NCBI RefSeq assembly: GCF_006438825.1
Contig: NZ_RCZP01000018.1
Coordinates: 5,019-45,793, forward strand
Direction: 5' to 3'
Source: Muricoccus nepalensis
GTDB taxonomy: Bacteria > Pseudomonadota > Alphaproteobacteria > Acetobacterales > Acetobacteraceae
Length of the DNA stretch: 40,775 nt
The notes below the pieces were generated by a model. The model searched no databases. It saw nothing but the letters and a program-made list of their open reading frames with translations, and was not told where the DNA came from. Made by a program: the position numbers and the translations under genes. Position 1 is the stretch's first letter, and the number at the start of each line of letters is the position of its first letter. Positions 25,977 to 35,006 of this stretch are shown piece after piece.

Positions 25977-26579
25977 ATGCGCGAGAGGGCCATGCCGTTT
26001 CGGCCGGATGCCGGCCGGTACGTCGAAGCTAGGGACCCGGGTCCGGCGAGACAAGCGCGCCCCGGCCGGGGGCTCGCGCGCGTCCTGCTCGCCTCCGCCC
26101 TCCTCGGCGGCTGCGTCGGCTCCCCCGGCGAGTCGCCCCGCGAGTTCTATCGCCAGATCAGCGGGGAGGCCCTGGAGAGCCGCCCCCTGCCGCCGGGCAT
26201 GGACCGGCCGAGCCCGAACCTCGCCACCGTGCCGCAGCGCCCCTCCCGCGGGCCCTCGAGCGCGCGGGCGGACCTCTCCGCGAGCCTCGCCGCGAACCGC
26301 GCCGCGGCCGCCACCCCGCTGACGCCCGGCGCCCCCGTCCCGGACCGCCCGGCGACCGAGGGCCTGGCCGCGGTGCCCGCCGCGCCGCCCGCCCCCGCCC
26401 GGCTGGCCCCCGCGCCCCGGATCGGCACGGGCCCCGCGACGCTGCTGGTGCCCGGGACCGCGGCGCCGGTGATCGAGGAGGCTGCGCCGGAGGGGCCGTC
26501 GCCCGCGCTCACCGCGCCCGCCGCCCCCGATCTCGCGGCGCCGCCCAGCTTTCCCTCCATCGCGCCTCGCGGCCGCTGA
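25977..26579 (+). CDS. Proline/alanine-rich putative lipoprotein
   Basis: 200 residues. The hydrophobic segment LARVLLASALLGGC ends in a lipobox-like Cys46, after an unusually long charged N-terminus. The rest is Ala/Pro-rich and low in complexity (PAAPPAPARLAPAPRIG), with SPREFYRQISGEALE just after the Cys. The ATG is supported by GAGAGGAG about 7 nt upstream. The frame is open much further upstream, but that part is antisense to phaC. Function unknown. Confidence 0.6.
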   Translation: MRERAMPFRPDAGRYVEARDPGPARQARPGRGLARVLLASALLGGCVGSPGESPREFYRQISGEALESRPLPPGMDRPSPNLATVPQRPSRGPSSARADLSASLAANRAAAATPLTPGAPVPDRPATEGLAAVPAAPPAPARLAPAPRIGTGPATLLVPGTAAPVIEEAAPEGPSPALTAPAAPDLAAPPSFPSIAPRGR

Positions 26580-26644
26580 CCGCGCCCGCTATCCTCGCCC
26601 CGCCTCCCGCGCCCCGTCTCTCAAGCCAGATCACCGAGCACCCC

Positions 26645-27874
26645 ATGACCGACGAGTTCCACCGCATCCGCCGCCTGCCGCCCTACGTCTTCGCGGAGGT
26701 CAACGCGGCCAAGGCCAAGGCGCGCGGGGCGGCAGAGGACGTGGTGGACCTCGGCATGGGCAACCCGGACAGCCCGACGCCGCCGCACATCGTGGCGAAG
26801 CTGATCGAGGCCGTGCAGGACCCGCGGACGCACCGCTACTCCGCCTCCAAGGGCATCCCGGGCCTGCGAAAGGCCCACGCCGCCTACTACGCCCGCCGCT
26901 TCGGCGTGAAGCTCGACCCCGAGACCGAGGTGATCGCAACCCTCGGCAGCAAGGAGGGGCTGGCGAACCTCGCCCAGGCGATCTCGTCGCCGGGCGACAC
27001 CATCCTCGTGCCGAACCCCTCCTACCCCATCCACCAGTTCGGCTTCCTCATCGCCGGCGCCTCCGTGCGCTCCATCCCCTACACGCCGGACGACGAGATG
27101 CTGCGGGCGATCGACCGCGCCGTGCGGCATTCCGTGCCCAAGCCCACGGCCGTGATCGTGAACTTCCCGTCCAACCCGACGGCGCTGGTGGCGGGCATCG
27201 AGTTCTACCGCGAGCTGGTGGCCTTCTGCCGCCGCCACGAGATCTACATCCTCTCCGACCTCGCCTACGCGGAGCTCTACTACGGCGCGACGCCGCCCCC
27301 CTCCGTGCTGGAGGTCGAGGGCGCGAAGGACGTGGCGGTGGAGTTCACCTCCATGTCCAAGACCTACAACATGCCGGGCTGGCGGATGGGCTTCGCGGTG
27401 GGCAACCCGAAGCTGATCGCGGCGCTGACGCGGGTGAAGTCCTACCTCGACTACGGTGCCTTCACGCCGATCCAGGTGGCGGCGACGGCCGCGCTGAACG
27501 GCCCGCAGGACTGCATCGCGGAGATGCGGGCCCTCTACAAGGACCGGCGCGACGTGCTGGTGAAGGGGCTGCGCGGGGCCGGCTGGGACGTGCCCTCGCC
27601 GGAGGCCTCCATGTTCATCTGGGCGCCGATCCCCGAGCGCTTCCGGCATCTCGGCAGCGTGGAGTTCTCCAAGCTGCTGCTCGCCCGCGCGAAGGTAGCG
27701 GTGGCGCCAGGCATCGGCTTCGGGGAGCACGGCGACGACCATGTCCGCATCGCCCTCGTCGAGAACAACCACCGGATCCGCCAGGGCCTGCGCGGCATCC
27801 GCAGCTTCCTGCAGGGCGACAACGCCGCGCCCGCCATCGACGAGGCCGTGAAAGAGGACGCCGTCCGCGCATGA
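26645..27874 (+). CDS. AlaC-like PLP-dependent aminotransferase
   Basis: 409 residues, fold type I, close to the AlaC / LL-diaminopimelate aminotransferase-like group. Seen: LPPYVFAEVNAAKAKAR at the start, DLGMGNPDSPTP, YSASKGIPGLRKA, FPSNPTALVA, SDLAYAELYY and PLP Lys239 in SMSKTYNMPGWRMG. AlaC makes alanine from pyruvate and glutamate; this is the likely activity. Its stop overlaps hom by ATGA, a widespread alphaproteobacterial pairing. Confidence 0.88.
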   Translation: MTDEFHRIRRLPPYVFAEVNAAKAKARGAAEDVVDLGMGNPDSPTPPHIVAKLIEAVQDPRTHRYSASKGIPGLRKAHAAYYARRFGVKLDPETEVIATLGSKEGLANLAQAISSPGDTILVPNPSYPIHQFGFLIAGASVRSIPYTPDDEMLRAIDRAVRHSVPKPTAVIVNFPSNPTALVAGIEFYRELVAFCRRHEIYILSDLAYAELYYGATPPPSVLEVEGAKDVAVEFTSMSKTYNMPGWRMGFAVGNPKLIAALTRVKSYLDYGAFTPIQVAATAALNGPQDCIAEMRALYKDRRDVLVKGLRGAGWDVPSPEASMFIWAPIPERFRHLGSVEFSKLLLARAKVAVAPGIGFGEHGDDHVRIALVENNHRIRQGLRGIRSFLQGDNAAPAIDEAVKEDAVRA

Positions 27875-29157
27875 CCCGTCCCCTTGCTGTCGCGGTCGCC
27901 GGCCTCGGCACGGTCGGCGCCGGCGTGCTCGGCCTGCTGCGCGGCAACGCGGAGATCATCGCGGCCCGCGCCGGCCGCCGCATCGCCGTCACCGCCGTCT
28001 CCTCCCGCGACCGCACGCGCGACCGCGGCATCGGCCTCGACGGGCTGCGCTGGTACGACGACCCCGTGGCGCTGGCCAACGACCCCGCGGTGGACGTGGT
28101 GGTGGAGACCATCGGCGGCAGCGAGGGCTCGGCCCGCGCGCTGATCGGCGCGGCGCTGGCGGCCGGCAAGCCGGTGGTGACCGCCAACAAGGCGCTGCTG
28201 GCGATCCACGGCGCCGAGCTTGCGGAGACCGCGGCCAAGGGCGGCGTGCCGCTCGCCTTCGAGGCGGCGGTGGCCGGCGGCATCCCCGCCATCAAGGCCA
28301 TCCGCGAGGGACTGGCCGCCAACCGCATCACGCGCGTGACCGGCATCCTCAACGGCACCTGCAACTACATCCTGACGCAGATGCGCGAGCGCGGGCGGGA
28401 GTTCGCGGAGGCGCTGAGCGAGGCCCAGAAGCTCGGCTACGCCGAGGCCGACCCGACCTTCGACGTGGACGGCATCGACGCCGCGCACAAGCTCGCCATC
28501 CTGGCCGCGCTCGCCTTCGGGCGGCCCGTGGACTTCGGCGCGGTGCACGTGGAGGGCATCCGCGCCGTCTCCGCGCTCGACATCCGCCTCGCCGAGGAGC
28601 TCGGCTACCGCATCAAGCTGCTCGGCATCGCCTCCTGCTCCGAGGCGGGGGTGGAGACGCGCGTGCACCCCTGCATGGTGCCGGCGAGCCACCCGGTCGC
28701 GACCGTGGACGGCGTCTTCAACGCGGTGGTGGCCGAAGGCGACCATGTCGGCCGCGTGGTGCTGGTCGGCCGTGGCGCCGGCGCGGGGCCGACGGCCAGC
28801 GCGGTTGTGTCGGACCTCATCGACATCGCGCGCGGCCGCCACACGCCCGTCTGGGGCGCGGAATCCTTCTCGGCCCTGCCCTCGGTCGGCATGGAGCGCC
28901 ATGTGGGCGCCTACTACCTCCGCCTGATGGTGGTGGACCGCCCCGGCGTGATCGCGGACGTGACGGGCGCGCTGCGCGACGCCGGGATCTCCCTCGAATC
29001 CATGCTTCAGCGCGGCCGCGCGCCCGGCGAGGCGGTTCCCGTCGTCGTCACCACCCATGAGGCGCGCGAGGTCGCGATGCGCGAGGCGCTCGCCCGCATC
29101 GCGGCGCTCGACGCCGTTCTCGAACCCCCCGCCCTCATCCGGATCGAAACGCCATGA
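27871..29157 (+). CDS. hom: Homoserine dehydrogenase
   Basis: 428 residues. It reduces aspartate semialdehyde to homoserine for threonine and methionine. The N-terminal Rossmann motif is VAGLGTVGAGVLGLL. VVTANKALLA, GILNGTCNYILTQM and YAEADPTFDVDGIDAAHK are the catalytic-domain signatures. A C-terminal ACT domain (from about 345, YYLRLMVVDRPGVIADVTGA) suggests threonine feedback. It overlaps the genes on both sides by 4 nt. Confidence 0.97.
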   Translation: MTRPLAVAVAGLGTVGAGVLGLLRGNAEIIAARAGRRIAVTAVSSRDRTRDRGIGLDGLRWYDDPVALANDPAVDVVVETIGGSEGSARALIGAALAAGKPVVTANKALLAIHGAELAETAAKGGVPLAFEAAVAGGIPAIKAIREGLAANRITRVTGILNGTCNYILTQMRERGREFAEALSEAQKLGYAEADPTFDVDGIDAAHKLAILAALAFGRPVDFGAVHVEGIRAVSALDIRLAEELGYRIKLLGIASCSEAGVETRVHPCMVPASHPVATVDGVFNAVVAEGDHVGRVVLVGRGAGAGPTASAVVSDLIDIARGRHTPVWGAESFSALPSVGMERHVGAYYLRLMVVDRPGVIADVTGALRDAGISLESMLQRGRAPGEAVPVVVTTHEAREVAMREALARIAALDAVLEPPALIRIETP

Positions 29158-30146
29158 GCATCAACCCCGACGCGCCGCTGCAGAGCGACCGCAACCTTGC
29201 CATGGAGCTCGTCCGCGTGACCGAGGCGGCGGCGATCTCCGCCTCCCGCTGGATCGGGCGCGGCGACAAGAACAGCGCGGACGGGGCCGCGGTGGACGCC
29301 ATGCGCCGCGCCTTCGACAGCGTCGCCATCACCGGCACCGTCGTGATCGGCGAGGGCGAGATGGACGAGGCGCCGATGCTCTACATCGGCGAGAAGGTCG
29401 GCTCGGGCGGCCCCGAGGTGGACATCGCGGTGGACCCGTTGGAGGGCACCTCGATCTGCGCCCGCGGCATGCCCAACGCGATCGCGACGCTCGCCGTCGC
29501 CGAGAAGGGCGGCTTCCTGCACGCGCCCGACATCTACATGGACAAGATCGCGGTCGGCCCCGGCCTGCCGGACGGCGTCGTGCACATCGACGCCAGCCCG
29601 AAGGAGAACCTCCGCAACCTCGCCCAGGCGAAGAAGTCGGCGATCGAGGACCTGGTCGTCTGCACGCTCGACCGCGACCGCCACAAGGACATCATCCGGG
29701 CCTGCCGCGAGGCCGGGGCGCGCATCATGCTCATCCCCGACGGCGACGTGGCCGGCGTGGTCGCCTGCTCGCAGCCCGAGGCGGGGGTGGACATGTACAT
29801 CGGCTGGGGCGGCGCGCCCGAGGGCGTGCTGGCCGCGGCGGCGCTTCGCTGCATCGGCGGGCAGATGCAGGGGCGGCTGATCTACGAGGACGACGCCCAG
29901 CGCGAGCGCGCGAAGTCCATGGGCATCACCGACCCCGACCGCATCTTCGGGGTCGAGGATATGGCACGGGGCGACGTGATGTTCTCCGCCACCGGCGTCA
30001 CCACCGGCGCCATGCTGCGCGGCGTGCAGCGCACGGCCAACCGCGCCATCACCCACTCGATCGTCATGCGCAGCAAGACCGGCACGGTCCGCTACATCGA
30101 GGGGCACCACAACTTCGCCATCAAGCCGAACCTCTTCGTTGCCTGA
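29154..30146 (+). CDS. glpX: Class II fructose-1,6-bisphosphatase
   Basis: 330 residues. It hydrolyses fructose-1,6-bisphosphate in gluconeogenesis. Metal-site motifs are GEGE at 66-69 in VVIGEGEMDEAPM and DPLEGT at 94-99. KNSADGAAVDAMR and the C-terminal IEGHHNFAIKPN are typical of GlpX. The ATG overlaps the hom stop (ATGA). Some family members also act on sedoheptulose-1,7-bisphosphate. Confidence 0.96.
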   Translation: MSINPDAPLQSDRNLAMELVRVTEAAAISASRWIGRGDKNSADGAAVDAMRRAFDSVAITGTVVIGEGEMDEAPMLYIGEKVGSGGPEVDIAVDPLEGTSICARGMPNAIATLAVAEKGGFLHAPDIYMDKIAVGPGLPDGVVHIDASPKENLRNLAQAKKSAIEDLVVCTLDRDRHKDIIRACREAGARIMLIPDGDVAGVVACSQPEAGVDMYIGWGGAPEGVLAAAALRCIGGQMQGRLIYEDDAQRERAKSMGITDPDRIFGVEDMARGDVMFSATGVTTGAMLRGVQRTANRAITHSIVMRSKTGTVRYIEGHHNFAIKPNLFVA

Positions 30147-31944
30147 CCTTCCAATCCCGGACGGCGGCCCCGACGCCGCGGCCGAGGCGGTCCTCGGCGT
30201 CACCCGCAGCGCCACCGGGCGCCGCTGGGTCTGGCGCGCGGGCGACGCGCGCACGGGCCTCGCCATTGCCCAGCGGCTCGCGGTGCCCGAGCTCGTGGGG
30301 CGCCTCCTCGCCGCCCGGGGCGTGGGGGTGGAAGGGGCCGCGGAGTTCCTCGAGCCGCGGCTCCGCGCCGCCATGCCCGACCCCTCCTGCCTGCGCGACA
30401 TGGACCGCGCCGCCGCCCGCCTGGCCGAGGCCGTGCGCGCGGGGGAGAGGGTCGCGGTCTTCGCCGACTACGACGCGGACGGCGCCTGCGCGGGCGCGCT
30501 GACGACCCGCGTGCTGCGCGACCTCGGCGCCTCCGTCACCCACTACGTGCCGGACCGGATCAAGGAGGGCTACGGCCCCAACGCCCCTGCCATCGCCGCG
30601 CTCTGCGACGCCGGCGCGACGCTCATCGTCTGCGTCGACTGCGGGATCTCCGCCGCCGCAGCGCTCTCGGCGGCGGAGGGGCGGGCGGATGTCGTGGTGC
30701 TCGACCACCACAAGGCCGAGGGGCCGCCGCCGCCCATCCTGGCGACGGTCAACCCCAACCGGCTGGACTGCGATTCCGGCCTCGGCTTCCTCTGCGCGGG
30801 CGCGATCTGCTTCATGACGGCGGTGGCCCTGCACCGGCACCTCCGCAAGGCCGGCCACTTCGAGGGGCGGGCCGAGCCGCCGCTGCTCGACCTGCTGGAC
30901 CTCGTGGCGACCGCGACGGTCTGCGACGTCATGCCCCTCACCGGCCTGAACCGCGCGCTCGTCGCCCAGGGGCTGCGCGTGATGGCCCGGCGCGGGCGGC
31001 CCGGCATCGCGGCCCTGCTGGAGGTGGCGGGGGTGAAGGACGTGCCCAGTGCGCACTCGCTCGGCTTCGCCCTGGGCCCGCGGCTGAACGCCTCCGGCCG
31101 GATCGGGGAGAGCGACCTCGCGCTCCGCCTCCTGCTGGAGGAGGACCCGCTCGAGGCCCGCGCCATGGCCGAGCGCCTCGACGGCACCAACCGGCGGCGG
31201 CAGGAGGTGGAGGCCGGGGTGATGGAGACGGCGCTCCGCCTTGCCGAGGCCGCCGCGGCCGCGGGCGACCCCGTTCTGCTCATCGTGGGGGAGGGCTGGC
31301 ACCCCGGCGTGGTCGGCATCGTCGCCGGCCGGGTGAAGGAGCGCTTCAACCGGCCGGCCATCGTCGCCGGCCTGGCCGACGGCTTGGCCAAGGGCTCGGG
31401 CCGCTCGGTCCCCGGCCTCGACCTCGGGGCGGCCGTCATCGCCGCGCGGCAGGCGGGGCTGCTCGAGACCGGCGGCGGCCACGCCATGGCGGCCGGCCTC
31501 TCCTTCAGGGCCGGGCGCCTGGAGGAGGTGCGGGCTTTCCTGAGCGAGCGGCTCGCGCGCGCCGCCGACCTGCCGGGGGCGGCGGCGCTGGTGGTGGAGG
31601 GGACGCTGACCGTTGCCGCCGCCAACACCGCCATGGCCGAGCAGGTGGCCCGCCTCGCCCCCTTCGGCACCGGCAACGAGGAGCCCGTCTTCGCGCTCCG
31701 CCACGCCCGGGTGGTGCGCGCGGACCGCGTGGGCAAGGAGGGCGCGACCATCCGCCTCTTCCTGGAAGGGGAGGGGGGAGGGCGCCTCAAGGCCGTGTGC
31801 TTCCGGGCCAAGGAGGGGCCGCTGGCCGAGCTTCTCCTCGGCCCGCGCAACGTGCCGCTCCATCTCTGCGGCGTGCTGCGTGCCGAGAGCTGGAACGGGG
31901 AGGTCTCCACCTGCCTTCATGTGCAGGACGCGGCGCCGGCCTGA
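30139..31944 (+). CDS. recJ: Single-stranded-DNA-specific exonuclease RecJ
   Basis: 601 residues. RecJ is a 5'-3' ssDNA exonuclease in RecF recombination and mismatch repair. DHH-superfamily motifs: DYDADG at 110-115, VDCGIS, DHH at 189-191, and the DHHA1 motif ETGGGHAMAAGLSF near 450. The OB-like C-terminal domain ends the protein. It starts with TTG, overlapping the end of glpX by 8 nt, without a clear ribosome site, so coupling to glpX is likely. Confidence 0.95.
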   Translation: MPDLPIPDGGPDAAAEAVLGVTRSATGRRWVWRAGDARTGLAIAQRLAVPELVGRLLAARGVGVEGAAEFLEPRLRAAMPDPSCLRDMDRAAARLAEAVRAGERVAVFADYDADGACAGALTTRVLRDLGASVTHYVPDRIKEGYGPNAPAIAALCDAGATLIVCVDCGISAAAALSAAEGRADVVVLDHHKAEGPPPPILATVNPNRLDCDSGLGFLCAGAICFMTAVALHRHLRKAGHFEGRAEPPLLDLLDLVATATVCDVMPLTGLNRALVAQGLRVMARRGRPGIAALLEVAGVKDVPSAHSLGFALGPRLNASGRIGESDLALRLLLEEDPLEARAMAERLDGTNRRRQEVEAGVMETALRLAEAAAAAGDPVLLIVGEGWHPGVVGIVAGRVKERFNRPAIVAGLADGLAKGSGRSVPGLDLGAAVIAARQAGLLETGGGHAMAAGLSFRAGRLEEVRAFLSERLARAADLPGAAALVVEGTLTVAAANTAMAEQVARLAPFGTGNEEPVFALRHARVVRADRVGKEGATIRLFLEGEGGGRLKAVCFRAKEGPLAELLLGPRNVPLHLCGVLRAESWNGEVSTCLHVQDAAPA

Positions 31945-31988
31945 GGGGTTTCGGGTTGTTCCGGGGCGCGCCTGGCCTTAACTCGGCG

Positions 31989-32038
31989 CCGGGCCCCGGC
32001 GGACCGGCGGGGTTTCCCCCTGGACGGGCGGGGCCCGG
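31989..32038. terminator. Hairpin after recJ
   Basis: CCGGGCCCCG and CGGGGCCCGG form a perfect 10-bp stem with a 30-nt loop. It lies in the gap between recJ and the lipoprotein gene and may terminate the aminotransferase-hom-glpX-recJ transcript. No T-run. Confidence 0.4.
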
Positions 32039-32095
32039 TGCCCCGCGCCCGGCACGCCGCCCCGAGACACCGCCCTGGCCCATCGCGGAGTGCCC

Positions 32096-32737
32096 ATGCC
32101 CTCAGGCCGATTTCTTCTCCCCCTGCTGCTGCTGGCCGGCTGCGGCAACACCTACTCAGCCGACACCTACGCCACGCGGGCCGTGCAGCAGGTGAACCCG
32201 GTGCAGCAGGGCGTGATCATCGGCGCGCGGGAGGTGGCGATCTCGGCCGACGGCGCGACGGGCGCCGCGGTGGGCGCCGCGGCGGGCGGGATCGTCGGCG
32301 GCGCGGCCGCGGGCAGCAACCTGACCTCGGCCCTGGCCGGGGTGGGGGGCGGCCTCATCGGCGGGTTGCTGGGCACCGCGACCGAACGCGCGGTGAACGA
32401 CAACCGCGGCACCGAGTACATTGTGCGCCGGACGAACGGCGAGCTGGTCAACGTCACCCAGCGCGACGTGCCGCCGCTGCCGATCGGGCAGAAGGTGCTC
32501 GTGATCGCGGGCGCGCAGGCGCGGATCGTGCCGGACTACACGGTGCCCGACCCGGCCGCCCCCCGCCCGCCGGGGCAGGCGCCCTCGGTCGTGGAGGCCC
32601 CGGTCCGGGCCGACCCGCCGCCGGCCGGCCCTTCGGCGTCCCCTGGGGCGCACCCCGGCGAGGGGCCAGCCGCCCCGGCCTCGGTGCCGTCGCCGCGCAG
32701 CCCGCTGGTTCCGCCGGACGCGCCGCTGGCCCTGTGA
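32096..32737 (+). CDS. Glycine-zipper outer-membrane lipoprotein (SlyB/Pcp-like)
   Basis: 213 residues. A short signal peptide ends in the lipobox LLAGC with Cys16. A glycine-zipper follows (AAVGAAAGGIVGGAAAG, GVGGGLIGGLLG), the pattern of SlyB/Pcp-type lipoproteins. Then comes a small beta region (TEYIVRRTNGELVNVTQ) and a disordered Pro/Ala tail. Start at the ATG with CGGAG 5 nt upstream. Likely structural in the outer membrane; no specific role known. Confidence 0.82.
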   Translation: MPSGRFLLPLLLLAGCGNTYSADTYATRAVQQVNPVQQGVIIGAREVAISADGATGAAVGAAAGGIVGGAAAGSNLTSALAGVGGGLIGGLLGTATERAVNDNRGTEYIVRRTNGELVNVTQRDVPPLPIGQKVLVIAGAQARIVPDYTVPDPAAPRPPGQAPSVVEAPVRADPPPAGPSASPGAHPGEGPAAPASVPSPRSPLVPPDAPLAL

Positions 32738-32806
32738 CGGGTGCTGGACGGGGGCACCTTGGCATTGTAGTCACGGCACGCGCGCCGCTTCGGCGCGGTC
32801 CGGCCT

Positions 32807-32882
32807 GTCCCGTTCGTCTAGAGGCCTAGGACGCGGCCCTTTCAAGGCTGCAACACGGGTTCGAATCCCGTACGGGACGCCA
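32807..32882 (+). tRNA. tRNA-Glu (TTC), site of element integration
   Basis: Acceptor GTCCCGT pairs with ACGGGAC. The anticodon arm CGGCC-CTTTCAA-GGCTG has anticodon TTC, the T arm is ACGGG-TTCGAAT-CCCGT, and CCA is encoded at the end. An integrase gene ends 54 bp downstream, so the 3' part of this tRNA (roughly 32850-32882) is the probable attachment core. The other att copy must lie beyond the window; I saw no second copy inside it. Confidence 0.95.
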
Positions 32883-32935
32883 CATCCCCCTCAAAGCTCT
32901 GATTTTGCTGGCTGCTAGCCAATTCCTGGGATCGG

Positions 32936-33970
32936 CTAGCCATTTCCCGTTCTCGGTTTCGCCTTTGCAAGAGCCGCGTGGGCCATGCGCTCCTGGTCGG
33001 CCGCGCGAGTGTATCGCTCCACTTCGGCGAGTGTCTTGTGGCCGGTCCAGGCGCCGATCTCGTGCGCCGTTGCGCCGTCCTCGGCCAGCAGTCGGGCGCG
33101 CGCCTTGCGGAGGCCGTGCGGGGAGTACCCCTTCGGGATACCGGCCTCGTCGCACCAATCGCGGAACGAGTTGTAGAAGCCGTTGCGCGAGTAGGCCGCG
33201 CCGGCCTCGGTCAGCAGGAAGACCATCTGCCCGTCTGGCAGGAGGGACAGGCAGGCCGCCAGGTCGGGCGTGACCGGCAGCGTCATGTCGGTGCCGGTCT
33301 TCTCCTGCCGGAAGCGCAGGAGGGTGCCTCCTGAACGGAGATGCTGACGGCCAAGGCCGATCACGTCACCCTTCCGCTGAGCGGTCTGGATTAGCAGCTC
33401 GAAGGCGAGGCGGGGCTTGCTGCCGACTGGCCAGTGAGCGCGGTAGCGGGCGATCTCCTCGTCCGGCCAGTCGGGGTGGCCCTTCTGCCGCTCGGCCAGC
33501 CGCTCCACTCCCTTGGCTGGATTGTCGGTCCGCCAGTTCTCCTTGACGGCATGGGCGAACAAGCCGCGCAGGAGGCGGAGGACATGGTTGGCGGCGGCCG
33601 GCGTGTCCTGCCGCTCCTGCACCAGCCGGCGGACATCCCGCTCCGTTGCGTCCCGCACAATTCGGTGGCCGTGCTCCTTCCGCAGCCGATCGAGGATGCG
33701 GCGCTGCACGGCTTGGGTGGATGGGGCCATCGCCTGGAACTTCGGCGACGCCAACCACAGCAGCGACAGGGCCTCCAGGCTGCCCGAGAGCGGTGCCCGG
33801 AGGGTGGGCGGCTGCGACGCGGCATGGGCCCGGTTGTAGTCCTCCAGGAACGCCGGGGAGCCGAGCGGCCCGCGGAGCTTCACCTGGGGCTGGCCGGGGC
33901 GGCGATAGTAGATGCGCTCCTTGCCGCGGTTGTCGCGGTAGGCGCGGACGTAGCGCACCCGGACCTGCAT
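32936..33970 (-). CDS. int: Tyrosine recombinase (phage integrase)
   Basis: 344 residues. N-terminal arm-type region VRYVRAYRDNRGKERIYYR, a core-binding domain at about 80-170, and a catalytic domain. Catalytic residues: Arg in LLIQTAQRKGDVIGL, His285 and Arg288 in SPHGLRKA, His311 in AWTGHKT and nucleophile Tyr320 in VERYTRAAD. It inserts the element at tRNA-Glu. I chose the ATG at 33970, since upstream in-frame sequence overlaps the preceding gene. It is last in the leftward early operon, 5 nt after the excisionase-like gene. Confidence 0.93.
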   Translation of the reverse strand: MQVRVRYVRAYRDNRGKERIYYRRPGQPQVKLRGPLGSPAFLEDYNRAHAASQPPTLRAPLSGSLEALSLLWLASPKFQAMAPSTQAVQRRILDRLRKEHGHRIVRDATERDVRRLVQERQDTPAAANHVLRLLRGLFAHAVKENWRTDNPAKGVERLAERQKGHPDWPDEEIARYRAHWPVGSKPRLAFELLIQTAQRKGDVIGLGRQHLRSGGTLLRFRQEKTGTDMTLPVTPDLAACLSLLPDGQMVFLLTEAGAAYSRNGFYNSFRDWCDEAGIPKGYSPHGLRKARARLLAEDGATAHEIGAWTGHKTLAEVERYTRAADQERMAHAALAKAKPRTGNG

Positions 33971-33975
33971 GGCGG

Positions 33976-34248
33976 TCACCACCCCTGGGCTGTCTCCGCC
34001 GGAGCCTGCCGCCGGTAGCTCCGGGGGTCCAGCCAATCCACCGCAGCGGCCCGGCCGGTCAGCACGTCCATGAACAGGTCGAGGTCTTCCCTCGCCCAAA
34101 CCGGGCGACGGGGCGTCGGGTAGACCGGCTGGGGTGCCTTGCCGGCCTTCACCTCGGCCAGCCAGCCGGCCTCACCCATCCCCACGTAATAGGCAGCCCC
34201 TGCGGCCGTGAAGCCGCGCGGGGTGAAGGAGTGGCCGCCATCAGGCAT
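33976..34248 (-). CDS. Excisionase-like small DNA-binding protein
   Basis: 90 residues. The pattern FTAAGAAYYVGMGEAGWLAEVKAGKAP followed by PTPRRPVWAREDLDLFMDVL (here in two pieces) matches the AlpA/MerR-like winged HTH of excisionases and phage regulators. It is immediately before int, the classic xis-int order, and its ATG overlaps the preceding gene's stop region by 8 nt. Its role in excision is inferred from fold and place. Confidence 0.7.
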   Translation of the reverse strand: MPDGGHSFTPRGFTAAGAAYYVGMGEAGWLAEVKAGKAPQPVYPTPRRPVWAREDLDLFMDVLTGRAAAVDWLDPRSYRRQAPAETAQGW

Positions 34249-34372
34249 TGCGCCCCTCCATCTTGGCGAGCCGCTGCTGGATCCAGGCGAGCAGCTCGCG
34301 GAGCTCGGCCGCCGGTGCGCCCTCGCGGAGGGTCGCCTTCACATGCGCCGAGGCGAACTGGACGTCAGGCAT
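34241..34372 (-). CDS. 43-residue phage protein
   Basis: A small frame reading MPDVQFASAHVKATL and then ELRELLAWIQQRLAKMEG. It overlaps the exonuclease gene at its start and the excisionase-like gene at its end by 8 nt each, the same spacing style as the rest of the operon. It is predicted helical and amphipathic. Function unknown. Confidence 0.55.
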   Translation of the reverse strand: MPDVQFASAHVKATLREGAPAAELRELLAWIQQRLAKMEGRNA

Positions 34373-35006
34373 CGGCGCCCTCCCGCGTCAGGTGGCGCTG
34401 GGCACCGGCACCATCGCGCAGAGTCCGGATATGGAAGAACACCCGCGCGCAGGCCCGAACGTCGACCAGGGCGTCGTGGGCCCCGTCCAGCCGCTCTCCG
34501 AAGAAGTGCTGGATGCACTCCTCCAGCTTAGGCGACTTCGGCCGGTTCATGCCGACCGCCCGCATGCGCTCGGTCGGCGGCAGGTTCACGATGGGGCAGG
34601 CCTCCTCCATCGTGCAGACCCGCCGGCGAGCTCCATGCGCCTCCTCCAGGCTCCTCGGCTTCGGCAGGCGCGCCCAGGCGGTCTCCATCAGCGCCCAATC
34701 GAACCGGATGTTGTGGGCGACGATCAGGCTGGCTCGCTCGGCCAGACGGTCGAACATGGCGACGGCCGTGTTGCTGGCGACGCCGAACTGGTCCGCGATC
34801 GCGTCCGTGATGCCGTGGATGGCCGAGACCTCCGGCGGGATGAGGACGCCAGGATTGACCACAATGCTCAGGGAGGCCCGCTCGGTCCCGTCATCGTCCG
34901 TGAGAAGGCAGGCGAGCTGCACCAGGTGCGGCTGCTTCGGGTGGTTGAGTGGGAGGTGCCGGTCGGGCAGGCCGGTGGTTTCGGTGTCGTAAAACAGGAT
35001 GGCCAT
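34365..35006 (-). CDS. DnaQ-like DEDDh 3'-5' exonuclease
   Basis: 213 residues. Exo I motif FYDTETTG (Asp7, Glu9), Exo II in LIVAHNIRFDWALM, and Exo III GAHDALVDVRA with the DEDDh His and Asp. The order matches the epsilon-like exonucleases often found in phage recombination or replication modules. Its ATG overlaps the YqaJ stop (TGATG). It may trim DNA ends or proofread for phage replication; that is inference. Confidence 0.88.
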   Translation of the reverse strand: MAILFYDTETTGLPDRHLPLNHPKQPHLVQLACLLTDDDGTERASLSIVVNPGVLIPPEVSAIHGITDAIADQFGVASNTAVAMFDRLAERASLIVAHNIRFDWALMETAWARLPKPRSLEEAHGARRRVCTMEEACPIVNLPPTERMRAVGMNRPKSPKLEECIQHFFGERLDGAHDALVDVRACARVFFHIRTLRDGAGAQRHLTREGADA